From an uncultured OCS116 cluster bacterium (GTDB lineage Bacteria > Pseudomonadota > Alphaproteobacteria > Rhizobiales > TMED25), in contig CACPHU010000003.1 of NCBI GenBank assembly GCA_902633855.1, positions 1-64,000 of the forward strand: DNA of 64,000 bases, given 5' to 3'. A program made the position numbers and the translations under genes. The notes beneath the pieces were generated by a model. It was not told the DNA's origin. It was given only the letters and a program-made list of their open reading frames with translations, and did not search any database. Of the stretch, positions 37,390 through 45,395 are shown in pieces; position 1 is the first letter of the stretch, and each line of letters begins with the position of its first letter.

Positions 37390-38064
37390 CTATTTGTCAC
37401 CTGATAATATTTTGACAATACTGAGGCCTACTGAAACTGCTGGACCAATGAATATTGCAAAAATTATGGTTCCTACTCCAACAGTACCACCAAGTACCCA
37501 GCCAAGTATAACAACAACAATTTCGATTGATGCTCTGACTAATGCAATTGGTTTCCCAGTTATCCTCTGAAGACCTGTCATCAATCCGTCCCTTGGACCG
37601 GGCCCTAAATTACCGGCAAGATAAATTCCACTACCAATACCACAAATGAATATCCCTACCAATAATTGAATCAATTGTAAAAATAATAAATCACCTGCTG
37701 GTTTTGGAAGCCAGGGTAGAGCAATATCAATCATAGAGGCAACAACTATTGTATTTATAATGGTACCGAACCCTGGGATTTGACGTAGGGGTATCCAAAG
37801 TAATAAAACCGAAACGCTTACAATGAAAGTGGCCAACCCAATACTTAAATCAAATATCAATCCAAGACCTTCCGCTAAAATTGTCCATGGGTCTAGCCCT
37901 GCCCCTGCCGCAATGATAACAGCAACGCCGAATCCAAATATGATATTTCCTAGAATTACCATTAATAGTGTTTTAGTACGTGGCTTAGTATTAAGCGGGT
38001 GAACTGAGCTCCAGCTAGTTGTTGGCACTTCCCTTATGGAAAAAAATTTAATAAATAAATTCAT
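37390..38064 (-). CDS. YczE/YitT-like integral membrane protein
   Basis: A 224-aa protein with five to six helices. The stretches GFGVAVIIAAGAGLDPWTILAEGLG and YLAGNLGPGPRDGLMTGL are characteristic of the YczE group of putative membrane transport proteins. The role is not established. Its base composition is closer to the G+C-richer block to its right than to the AT-rich genes to its left. Confidence 0.75.
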   Translation of the reverse strand: MNLFIKFFSIREVPTTSWSSVHPLNTKPRTKTLLMVILGNIIFGFGVAVIIAAGAGLDPWTILAEGLGLIFDLSIGLATFIVSVSVLLLWIPLRQIPGFGTIINTIVVASMIDIALPWLPKPAGDLLFLQLIQLLVGIFICGIGSGIYLAGNLGPGPRDGLMTGLQRITGKPIALVRASIEIVVVILGWVLGGTVGVGTIIFAIFIGPAVSVGLSIVKILSGDK

Positions 38065-38084
38065 GCATCACATATTGAACTATT

Positions 38085-39311
38085 TTACTGTGATGTCAAA
38101 CTAGCATGACCTGACACTGGTAGATCAGCAGGTAATCGGATATGGTCACGAGTGATGTCTGATATATGAGTGACTCCCATGATTGCCATAGTGCGCCGGA
38201 TCTCCGACTCTAAAATCTCTAATGCCCGGGTAGCGCCTGCTTCACCTGCGGCCGCCAGGCCATAAAGAGTTGCACGACCAACTGCAATAAAATCGGCACC
38301 GAGTGCTAGCCCCTTTAGTACATCACTACCACGTCTAACTCCAGTATCAGCGATAATAATTGCCTTGCCGCCGATTGTATCTGAAATAGCAGGGAGTGCA
38401 TCCCAAGCTGTGATTGCTGAGTCGTTCACGTTACCGGCATGATTGGATACAAAAATTCCATCCACCCCGCATTTGACCGCAGTAGCTGCGTCCTCAGGGT
38501 GAAGAACGCATTTGATGAAAAGCTTTTTAGGCCAAAAATCTCTCAATCTTTTCACAAAATCCCAGTCCAAAGTTTCGTTGCGATTTAAAAAGCCTTTTGT
38601 TGAAGCGGACACATAAGTCTTAGCGTTTGACTTTTGTTCATCTGGTATATGGATATTTGAAAATGCAGGTAACCGACCCTCTGCGATATAATATCTGGCA
38701 AGCGTGCCAAAAAGCCATCGGGGATGACGGATCACATCCAAAGCGGTACGCGCATTAATAGTCGGTGGGAATTTTAGACCATTACGTATGTCAATCTCAC
38801 GATTATTATAAACCGGCGAGTCTACTGTAAGAACTAGAGCCTCATATCCCGCATCCAGCGCGCGCTTGGCTGTAACTAAAGATGCTTCAATATCCTGCCA
38901 TACATAAAGCTGATACCACTGTGTACCACCGCCATTTCGATAAATATCTTCAAGAGGCGTGTTGGAAGTACTCGCAACTGTAAAGGGAATATTTGCTCTT
39001 GCTGCCGCTCGTGCTAACTCAGTTTCCCCACGATACCAGACAAAGCCTGCAGGACCTGTGGGACCTATAATCAGCGGCAATGCATGATCTTTTCCAAACA
39101 AACTAATACCTGGATCTCGTTTAGAGACATCCCTTAACATACGCGGCATAAGTTTAATATTATCGAGTGCCGTTCTGTTAGCGCGAAGATTAACCTGATC
39201 CTCACTGCCTTTATCACAAAAATCAAAGAGTGCTTTGGTCAGTCGCTTACGTGCTAATTCTCGAAGATCGGCAATATTTAGTGCTCTTTTTTTTAGTTTT
39301 CCCATACGCAT
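38085..39311 (-). CDS. FMN-dependent alpha-hydroxyacid oxidase/dehydrogenase
   Basis: A 408-aa paralog of the enzyme at 27020-28174. Family features: DFCDKGSEDQVNLRANRTAL, FMN-site YQLYVWQD, SNHAGNVNDSA in place of the common SNHGGRQLD, and DTGVRRGSDVLKGLALGADFIAVGRATLYGLAA. The catalytic His is kept (SNHAG), but the Arg of HGGRQ is replaced by asparagine (HAGNV), which is unusual and should alter substrate binding. The gene is clearly richer in G+C than most of the window, suggesting acquisition. Ends 20 bp from the YczE gene. Confidence 0.87.
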   Translation of the reverse strand: MRMGKLKKRALNIADLRELARKRLTKALFDFCDKGSEDQVNLRANRTALDNIKLMPRMLRDVSKRDPGISLFGKDHALPLIIGPTGPAGFVWYRGETELARAAARANIPFTVASTSNTPLEDIYRNGGGTQWYQLYVWQDIEASLVTAKRALDAGYEALVLTVDSPVYNNREIDIRNGLKFPPTINARTALDVIRHPRWLFGTLARYYIAEGRLPAFSNIHIPDEQKSNAKTYVSASTKGFLNRNETLDWDFVKRLRDFWPKKLFIKCVLHPEDAATAVKCGVDGIFVSNHAGNVNDSAITAWDALPAISDTIGGKAIIIADTGVRRGSDVLKGLALGADFIAVGRATLYGLAAAGEAGATRALEILESEIRRTMAIMGVTHISDITRDHIRLPADLPVSGHASLTSQ

Positions 39312-39457
39312 GCGTCATATCACTCCCTAGAATAATAATTAAGAGTTTATAACTTAAACTTTCTCACACCAAGGTTTAAATGTCATACTCCTGTAACATG
39401 TTTGCAAACTTTCTGCTGATATAGTATAACAATCTTGCATAAAATTGGAGAATTGCC

Positions 39458-40321
39458 ATGAAGCTAAGGGAAGTTAAAACCATAGAAACCCCCTATGCAG
39501 GGGTTGACACCATAGCTTACACGAACGAAAAAAAGCGGTTGCAAGTGGAGTTGTTAAATATCCAACAGAGGATAATAGAGGAAAAAAAACGCCTCGTTGT
39601 TATTTTTGAAGGACGAGATGCCGCCGGAAAAGGCTCCACGATAAAACGCTTTACAGAAAACCTGATACCAAAACATTTTAAAACGGTGGAACTTGGTATT
39701 CCAACAAAGCACGAGTCAAAAAACTGGTTCCAACGTTATGAACGGTATTTTCCTAATCCAGGCGAGATAACTTTTTTTGATCGATCGTGGTATTCCCGCG
39801 CTTTGATAGAACCGACGTTACATTATTGTTCAAATCGCAAATATCAAAATTTTATGAATAAAGTTTTGACATGGGAACACAATCATATTGCTACAGGATT
39901 AATCTTGATAAAATACTACCTTTCTGTGGATCCAGAAACACAGCTATATCGGCTTGAAAATCGAATAAATGACCCTTTAAGCTATTGGAAAATTTCAGAC
40001 ACCGACATTCGAGCCAGGAAAAAGTGGGACGTTTTCACAGAATATAAGAAACAAATGTTTAAACACACTTCCTCAAAAATATCTCCGTGGGTTGTTATCA
40101 ATGGAAATGAAAAACTAGAAGCACGATTAACTTCCATGCTGTATCTCGTACGAAAACTCACAGGTAGTGAATACGTTCCTCTAACTGGTGATGATATAAA
40201 AGCCAACCACAGTATTAAAGTAAATGGAGTGAAATTCCGGGGTTTAACATTGCAACAATTTTCTGTTCTACAAGAACTCAAAGATCACAACGAACTATCT
40301 TCAAATCTTAAAAATAAATGA
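39458..40321 (+). CDS. ppk2: Polyphosphate kinase 2
   Basis: PPK2-family enzyme that transfers phosphate between polyphosphate and nucleotides. Walker A is EGRDAAGKGSTIKRF and Walker B is FFDRSWYSRAL; the lid region has RRLENRINDPLSYWKISDTD-like sequence. 287 aa matches single-domain PPK2. It is encoded beside a NUDIX hydrolase and a phosphonate importer, a plausible phosphorus-storage context. PPK2 subclass (ADP or AMP) cannot be fixed from sequence alone. Confidence 0.92.
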   Translation: MKLREVKTIETPYAGVDTIAYTNEKKRLQVELLNIQQRIIEEKKRLVVIFEGRDAAGKGSTIKRFTENLIPKHFKTVELGIPTKHESKNWFQRYERYFPNPGEITFFDRSWYSRALIEPTLHYCSNRKYQNFMNKVLTWEHNHIATGLILIKYYLSVDPETQLYRLENRINDPLSYWKISDTDIRARKKWDVFTEYKKQMFKHTSSKISPWVVINGNEKLEARLTSMLYLVRKLTGSEYVPLTGDDIKANHSIKVNGVKFRGLTLQQFSVLQELKDHNELSSNLKNK

Positions 40322-40388
40322 GAGTATTTAATTTACATACTATAAACCCAGATATTAATTTGCTATTCTTTCCCGAATCATCTAAGAA

Positions 40389-40889
40389 GTGAATATGGAG
40401 TTAGTTAATAATCCAAGAAATTTATCTGACAGTCTATGCTTGCCCAAAATTAAGTCTGCTGGGGGGTTAGTATTGAATGATAAGAACAACCTTTTATTAA
40501 TCTTTAAAGGTCAAAAGTGGGATATGCCTAAAGGCAGGATTGAGAGCGGAGAGTCAAAAGAAAAAACGGCACTACGCGAAGTTGCAGAAGAAACCGGGCT
40601 GGATTTTCATAAATTATCAATACAGGGAAAATTGGTATCTACTTGGCATACGACCCGACACGATAATTTGCGATACCTCAAGAAAACGCATTGGTACCTA
40701 ATGCGTTATCTAGGCGGAGATGATGCAACTATCCCCCAAATAGAAGAGGGCATCTCAGAATGCAGATGGGTCAACAAAACTGAGCTGTCAAACTATCTTG
40801 ATGCTACACAGCTCAGGGTACGATATGTTATAGATTTTTGGCAAAAAAATTTTCCTGACATTTTACAATCCAATCAAATCGTTGCTTGA
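40389..40889 (+). CDS. NUDIX hydrolase
   Basis: A 166-aa protein with a complete Nudix box: GRIESGE, seven residues, REVAEETG. The preceding SAGGLVLNDKNNLLLIFKGQKWDMPKG strand is typical of small diphosphate hydrolases acting on nucleoside or diadenosine polyphosphates or diphosphoinositol-like substrates. It is 67 bp after ppk2 in the same direction and its 3' end overlaps convergently with the phnE tail by 27 bp. Confidence 0.9.
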   Translation: MNMELVNNPRNLSDSLCLPKIKSAGGLVLNDKNNLLLIFKGQKWDMPKGRIESGESKEKTALREVAEETGLDFHKLSIQGKLVSTWHTTRHDNLRYLKKTHWYLMRYLGGDDATIPQIEEGISECRWVNKTELSNYLDATQLRVRYVIDFWQKNFPDILQSNQIVA

Positions 40890-42185
40890 TGGGCCTTTGA
40901 TTAATCGCTGACGCACTTTTCCTGATAACCAATCAGTAGTTGTGACGAGTATTATTATCAGTATAATGTAATATGCAACTTCTTCCCAGTTACTTTGCGT
41001 AATAATTGCCTGAGTAAGCATCAAACCTATGCCACCGCCCACAATCGCGCCGATAACAGTTGCGCCACGAATATTTGACTCGAAGTAATATAAAATTTGA
41101 CTAAGCAAAACTGGAGTAATTTGGGGAATAACTCCGAAACGATAGCGTTGAATATTTTTCGCTCCAGTTGACTGTACTCCATCTATCTGTTTTTTATCTA
41201 CGTTTTCTATAGCCTCTGAGAATAGCTTCCCAAATGTTCCTGTGTCAGTAACAACCATGGCTAAGGCACCTGTTAGTGGTCCGGGTCCGAAAGCTCTTGC
41301 TAAGATTATCGTCCACAGCAAATGATCTAAGCCTCTCGTAAAATCGAATATACGACGAAAGAGTGACCTGATGGGAGCTAAGGGCGTAATATTTTTTGCC
41401 GCTAAAAACGCAAGGGGAAATGCCATCAAGGCAGCTCCAAATGTTCCCAAAAAAGCCATTAGTATGGTTTCACCTATCGCCCAAGCAACATCGCTGTGTC
41501 TCCACATTTTATTGTACCAGAACTCCTCCAATATTTCAGCAAGCTCCCCACTATGCGCAAGTGAAACTAATTCGGATACACTTTTCCCATAGTATGGGCT
41601 GTCAAGAGTAAAGAAAAATAACTCCCAGCCATTAAAGTATCTAAATACTTCGGCTCGATTTCGAGTGATGCTGAGGCGACCCGCTTCCGTGGTAATAGCA
41701 ATTCGATTTTTTGACTGATTGATCCATTTCGGTAATGGTCCATCGGGGAATTCAGCTTCAACCCCACGTGAACTTGGCTTGGCCCAAATTCTACCATAAT
41801 TTGGCACCTCATAGACAACATCCTCTTCTCCAAAAAATATCAGATGACCTCCGCCAAGGTCTACTTTTGTAGTATTTCCTAATTCTACCCAGCTTGGCGC
41901 TGTTCCATCTGGGAATCTCCCCTTTTTTTCACCTTCAACGGATACAGAAATACCACCGTTTCGGTTATCACGAGTAATATGCGTCTTATAGCTATACATA
42001 TCCCCAACTAAGGTTTTTGCGTTTTTTAGGGACCCTCGTTCACTCAGGCCCATGATATCGAAAGAAACCAAAACATAAGTGAGGTATGCAAAGATAGCTA
42101 ATGGAATACCAATTGCCCGAGCACGTTTAAAGTAAAAAAGCTCATTTACATTCGTTTTGAGAGTCTCTCTACCATTGATACTCAT
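40863..42185 (-). CDS. phnE: Phosphonate ABC transporter permease PhnE (long form)
   Basis: A 440-aa permease with the PhnE C-terminal core (ALMAFPLAFLAAKN, FTRGLDHLLWTIILARAFGPGP, SNIRGATVIGAIVGGGIGLML). Between the first membrane helix and the core is a periplasmic insert of about 150 residues with repeated strand motifs (FPDGTAPSWVELGNTTKVDL, FPDGPLPKWINQSKNRIAI). The duplicated PDGxxPxW phrase suggests two copies of a small domain. Overlaps the upstream phnE by 4 bp. Its C-terminal coding end is duplicated as a fragment at 45145-45190. Confidence 0.9.
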   Translation of the reverse strand: MSINGRETLKTNVNELFYFKRARAIGIPLAIFAYLTYVLVSFDIMGLSERGSLKNAKTLVGDMYSYKTHITRDNRNGGISVSVEGEKKGRFPDGTAPSWVELGNTTKVDLGGGHLIFFGEEDVVYEVPNYGRIWAKPSSRGVEAEFPDGPLPKWINQSKNRIAITTEAGRLSITRNRAEVFRYFNGWELFFFTLDSPYYGKSVSELVSLAHSGELAEILEEFWYNKMWRHSDVAWAIGETILMAFLGTFGAALMAFPLAFLAAKNITPLAPIRSLFRRIFDFTRGLDHLLWTIILARAFGPGPLTGALAMVVTDTGTFGKLFSEAIENVDKKQIDGVQSTGAKNIQRYRFGVIPQITPVLLSQILYYFESNIRGATVIGAIVGGGIGLMLTQAIITQSNWEEVAYYIILIIILVTTTDWLSGKVRQRLIKGPSSNDLIGL

Positions 42186-43051
42186 AGCAAGCCCACAGAT
42201 TTGTTGCCGTGTGTCAAACGATCTCGCAATATGCCAGACAGCTGATCAACAATAACAATAGTTACAAATAAAAGTATGAAAATAGCACCAGCCTCGTCAT
42301 ACCGACCTTTACCCCACGAAATTGCATTTTTTAGATCATACCCGATTCCGCCAGCGCCTACAAAACCTAGAATTGCAGAAATACGTATGTTGATTTCAAA
42401 ACGTAATAGTCCATAACTGAAATAATTAGGAGATACTTGCGGGATAACGCCAAGTAGCATTTTTTGCATCCAGCTCGCACCCACTGAGGATAAACCATCA
42501 AGGGGTTTTAGTGACGAATTTTCGTTGACTTCTGAAAATAACTTTCCGAGCGCTCCAGTTGTATGAAAGGTAATAGCAATCATAGCAGGGACCGGGCCGC
42601 CACCAAGTATAAAAATTAATATTAGCGCTATCACAAAATCAGGAATGGCTCTCATAATATCCAAGATACGTCTAAAAACTGGTATGAGCCGAGGCCACTT
42701 AGCCATGCCATGAGTCGCGAGCATGGACAAAAATATAGCGAATACTGATGCGGCCAGAGTTGCCGCAGCTGCAATGTTAATCGTCTCTATTAGTGACGGA
42801 AAGAACTTTACGAAAAGGCCAGGAATTTTATCGGCTTTTTCACTAGCCTCTAAAATTACTTCCTTGGGAAAGTCAAAGATACTTGTGATTCCCGCCCAAA
42901 AACCACCAGCGTTCCTATCATCGACAACATTAAAGCCAGATATCATAAGAACGATAAAAATGCCAAGTAAAATAGCGCTGTACGTTCGACGCTTTTTTAT
43001 AAGATTGAAATACTGTGTTTTGTATTTTTGAGTTGAAGGTATTTCAAGCAT
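42182..43051 (-). CDS. phnE: Phosphonate ABC transporter permease PhnE (short form)
   Basis: A 289-aa inner-membrane permease, partner of the downstream long PhnE. Core motifs: DIMRAIPDFVIALILIFILGGGPVPAM, GALGKLFSEVNENSS and EINIRISAILGFVGAGGIGYDL (the EAA-like loop region). The two permeases would form a heterodimer under the PhnC ATPases. A 65-bp structured gap separates it from phnD, and its ribosome-binding site lies within that structure. Confidence 0.92.
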   Translation of the reverse strand: MLEIPSTQKYKTQYFNLIKKRRTYSAILLGIFIVLMISGFNVVDDRNAGGFWAGITSIFDFPKEVILEASEKADKIPGLFVKFFPSLIETINIAAAATLAASVFAIFLSMLATHGMAKWPRLIPVFRRILDIMRAIPDFVIALILIFILGGGPVPAMIAITFHTTGALGKLFSEVNENSSLKPLDGLSSVGASWMQKMLLGVIPQVSPNYFSYGLLRFEINIRISAILGFVGAGGIGYDLKNAISWGKGRYDEAGAIFILLFVTIVIVDQLSGILRDRLTHGNKSVGLL

Positions 43052-43058
43052 TATATTC

Positions 43059-43103
43059 CCAGAGAAATGTTAGGTAGGCCTATTCTCTGGTTAGACCTAC
43101 CTA
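43059..43103 (-). promoter_or_regulatory. Possible RNA pseudoknot between phnD and phnE, sequestering the phnE ribosome-binding site
   Basis: Two perfect 8-bp stems interleave: CCAGAGAA (43059-43066) with TTCTCTGG (43083-43090), and TAGGTAGG (43071-43078) with CCTACCTA (43096-43103). As RNA (minus strand) the order is stem1 5', stem2 5', stem1 3', stem2 3', an H-type pseudoknot or two alternative hairpins. The last strand contains UCUCUGG followed by GAA, so the GGGA in front of the phnE start at 43051 is partly paired. Likely tunes phnE expression relative to phnD or protects the phnD mRNA end. Confidence 0.55.
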
Positions 43104-43116
43104 TTACATTTACTTT

Positions 43117-44025
43117 TTAGTTAGATTTTAACTTACGAGCCTCTACGATGATTTCGTATGCCTCATGATCTATTGGCATTACTCCCAGTCTGTCACCGGC
43201 AAACACCCCGTATGCGCATTCTGGGTCCATTGATTTCAAACTCGCTGTAAGAGCTGTGATCTTAACCTTTACGTCTGATGGAAGATCTTTTCTTAGTACA
43301 ACTGGCCCCTCTGGAATTGGCTTAGATTGCCAAATCTGCACCATGTCATTCATATCTACCAGACCTGCATCAACTGCTTTCCTTAATGCGCCAGCATTGA
43401 AACCGTCTTCCCATTCACCAAGCCCATCGGCCCAAGTTACACCCCCGTCAACATCGCCATTATTTACTGCAACAATAGTTTGCTCATGGCCACCAGTGAA
43501 CTTAACTTCACCAAAATAGTCCCCCGATTCCATTGTTGCACCAGTTGCTTGCGGTATTTCAATAGATGGTATTAAGTACCCTGACGTTGAGTTAGGATCA
43601 CCAAAACCAAATACTTTACCTTTCATATCATCAAGTGATTTTATACCACTATCCTTTCTGGCAAAACCAACTGAGTAATAACCGTAGCCACCGTCCATAT
43701 TTACCGCAACCACGATTGGTTCTACTGCATCTGGATTTGAAATATAGGTTTTAGCATAGCCTGACGCACCCAGCCAAGCCATATCAATAGTGCCCCCTAA
43801 AAGTCCTTGAATGACTCCATCGTAATCTGCTGGAGCAAATATTTTTGCAGGGACGCCAAGCAAATCTTCAGCTTTTTGACGAAAACATTCATTATTTGTC
43901 ATACGGTCTTGAGCATTTTCACCTCCAAGAATCCCAATACGAAACTCAGATATTGAATGTCCACCTGCAAATGCAGCGGTCGATAGCATTGTAGTAGCAA
44001 TAATTGCTGATAGTAATTTTTTCAT
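43117..44025 (-). CDS. phnD: Phosphonate ABC transporter substrate-binding protein PhnD
   Basis: Periplasmic binding protein, 302 aa, with signal peptide KKLLSAIIATTMLSTAAFA. Family features: FRIGILGGENAQDR, the ADYDGVIQGLLGGTIDMAWLG ligand-site region, GKVFGFGDPNSTSGYLIP (phosphonate-binding STSG loop) and VTWADGLGEWEDG. It captures phosphonates, phosphite or related ligands; no C-P lyase or phosphonatase genes are nearby, so the ligand is open. A good GAGGAG ribosome-binding site precedes it, and RNA hairpins lie on both sides. Confidence 0.94.
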   Translation of the reverse strand: MKKLLSAIIATTMLSTAAFAGGHSISEFRIGILGGENAQDRMTNNECFRQKAEDLLGVPAKIFAPADYDGVIQGLLGGTIDMAWLGASGYAKTYISNPDAVEPIVVAVNMDGGYGYYSVGFARKDSGIKSLDDMKGKVFGFGDPNSTSGYLIPSIEIPQATGATMESGDYFGEVKFTGGHEQTIVAVNNGDVDGGVTWADGLGEWEDGFNAGALRKAVDAGLVDMNDMVQIWQSKPIPEGPVVLRKDLPSDVKVKITALTASLKSMDPECAYGVFAGDRLGVMPIDHEAYEIIVEARKLKSN

Positions 44026-44049
44026 AATTTATCTCCTCTAATTACCATT

Positions 44050-44070
44050 ACCCACTGTATTTTAGTGGGT
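44050..44070 (-). promoter_or_regulatory. Intercistronic hairpin between phnC and phnD
   Basis: ACCCACT (44050-44056) and AGTGGGT (44064-44070) form a perfect 7-bp stem with a 7-base loop, located between the phnC stop and the phnD ribosome-binding site. No following U-tract on the transcript strand, so rather a 5' stabiliser or partial attenuator for the abundant binding-protein message than a terminator. Confidence 0.5.
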
Positions 44071-44079
44071 TGACTAAAA

Positions 44080-44877
44080 TTAAACTGAAACTGAACTTAG
44101 TTCTCCAATTTCAGTTGATGATGTTGCTGCCTCAGAAAAACTAGAGTCAGCACCATACACTTCGCGGGCTATATCTGTTGTTAGTTCAGAAGGTGTCCCG
44201 TCAAAAACTACATTACCAGTTCGCATACCAATCAAACGATCACAGTATTTTCTTGCTGTATCTAATGTGTGAAGGTTCGTAATTATAGTTCGCCCATCTT
44301 CGTCATGTATTCGACGAAGAGTTTCCATTACAATCTGAGCATTCATCGGATCTAGGGAGGCAATCGGCTCATCAGCTAAGATTATTTTTGGATCTTGCAT
44401 CAACGCTCTTGCAATAGCAACCCTCTGTTGCTGCCCGCCAGAGAGAAGTTCGGCTCTTTTGGCGGCTTGCTCTTCGACTCCAAGGCGACCCAAAATTTCA
44501 ATGGCGTTATCGATATCAGATCTCGGATATAAATTGAAAAATGTAGTGAGAGTAGATCTTTTATTTAATGTACCATGAAGCACATTGCTTACCACATCCA
44601 TTCGAGGGACTAAATTGAATTGTTGAAAAACCATTGCGCAATCCGATTGCCATCGTGATTTTGCTGCGCCTTTTAAATCGGATATTGGAATTCCTTCGTA
44701 GTAAATGCTCCCAGATGTTTCTGTTTCTAATCGGTTTATCATTCTTAAAAGGGTAGATTTTCCTGCTCCAGAAGCACCGATTATGCCTAGCATAATTGGT
44801 TTTTCAACCTCTATTGAAACCGAATTTACAGCAATATTGGATCCAAATTTTTTTGTCAGATTATTAATTTTAAGCAT
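44080..44877 (-). CDS. phnC: Phosphonate ABC transporter ATP-binding protein PhnC
   Basis: A 265-aa ATPase: Walker [16 protein letters not shown]-loop [10 protein letters not shown], signature [15 protein letters not shown], Walker [14 protein letters not shown] and H-loop NLHTLDTA. The [17 protein letters not shown] stretch is typical of PhnC. First gene of the phnC-phnD-phnE-phnE operon; its 5' end lies only 28 bp from repeat copy 1, so its promoter must be in or close to the repeat. Confidence 0.94.
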   Translation of the reverse strand: MLKINNLTKKFGSNIAVNSVSIEVEKPIMLGIIGASGAGKSTLLRMINRLETETSGSIYYEGIPISDLKGAAKSRWQSDCAMVFQQFNLVPRMDVVSNVLHGTLNKRSTLTTFFNLYPRSDIDNAIEILGRLGVEEQAAKRAELLSGGQQQRVAIARALMQDPKIILADEPIASLDPMNAQIVMETLRRIHDEDGRTIITNLHTLDTARKYCDRLIGMRTGNVVFDGTPSELTTDIAREVYGADSSFSEAATSSTEIGELSSVSV

Positions 44878-44905
44878 TCGCGCCTCGCTATTACACTCAG
44901 CTATC

Positions 44906-45142
44906 GCTTGTAGATGTTATATTTTCTTTATAAATTCTTTTCAATTATGTGAATTTTTTTTTATCAACAAAAAATTTTTTGCTCGTTAAATGTACGAAGA
45001 GAGGCGCCCCTTAGAGCTATCATAGGAGTATAAATGGCTATAAACTATTGTTTTTATTATATCATTCCCACTCAATAGTACACATCGTATAGGTCATTGG
45101 TTTTATTGTTTTTTATTTTCACTATGTAAGTACTTTGTAGGT
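44906..45142. repeat. ~236-bp direct repeat, copy 1
   Basis: Nearly identical to 46599-46833, from GCTTGTAGATGTTATATTTT to TACTTTGTAGGT, differing by a few substitutions and short indels in homopolymer runs. It contains a diverged guaA 3' end (45040-45081) and a conserved AGGAG-TATAA-ATG start-like signal (ATG at 45034) that opens only 14 codons. It lies in the 518-bp gene-free stretch 44878-45395, upstream of phnC, together with a phnE fragment and a tRNA-like 3' end. Confidence 0.93.
45040..45081 (-). repeat. Displaced guaA 3'-end (putative attachment site), copy 1
   Basis: 36 of 42 positions match the 3' end of guaA plus its downstream flank at 47386-47427. On the minus strand it reads ACT ATT GAG TGG GAA TGA, i.e. 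the conserved GuaA terminus TIEWE-stop, against ACA ATC GAG TGG GAA TAA in the resident gene. Differences are third-position changes plus a stop-codon change, as expected for a guaA end from another lineage. Confidence 0.7.
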
Positions 45143-45144
45143 TT

Positions 45145-45190
45145 ATCGCTGACGCACTTTTCCTGATAACCAATCAGTGGTTGTGACGGG
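45145..45190 (-). pseudogene. Fragment of a phnE 3' end
   Basis: 44 of 46 bases match 40904-40949, the part of the long phnE gene that encodes VTTTDWLSGKVRQR. In the fragment the frame is followed by TAA where phnE continues with LIKG. Nothing of phnE remains upstream; the fragment abuts repeat copy 1 on one side and the tRNA-like end on the other. It is in the same orientation as phnE, so it forms a 46-bp direct repeat that brackets the phn operon. Confidence 0.8.
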
Positions 45191-45232
45191 GTAACTCGTT
45201 AGGGGGTTCGAATCCCTCCTCCGGGGCCACTT
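45191..45232 (+). other. Orphan tRNA- or tmRNA-like 3' end
   Basis: The sequence GGGGGTTCGAATCCCTC forms a T-arm (5-bp stem with one G-T pair, TTCGAAT loop), followed by CTCCGGG, G and CCA. No matching 5' acceptor strand (CCCGGAG), D-arm or anticodon arm is found upstream, where phnE-like sequence is present instead. It looks like the 3' part of a tRNA or tmRNA gene left by integration or recombination, not a functional RNA gene. Confidence 0.6.
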
Positions 45233-45395
45233 TTTGTCTCTAATAAAAGCAATCAGTTATCTTAATAAGTGAAAAGTAATTTTGATGTTAATTTTAGGTA
45301 AAAAACTGGAAGAATTAGCCCAAACATCCAAAAATCACATAATTTGTGTAAAGTACTGAAATATTTATGTAATAAAATTATGTCTTTAATCACTT

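Noticed and set aside
44705-44989. 94-aa ORF antisense to the start of phnC
   Set aside because: Shadow of phnC plus repeat DNA; composition is not protein-like.
45145-45232. Complete tRNA gene
   Set aside because: Only the T-arm, 3' acceptor strand and CCA are present. The upstream 46 bases are phnE-derived and no 5' acceptor, D-arm or anticodon arm can be folded.
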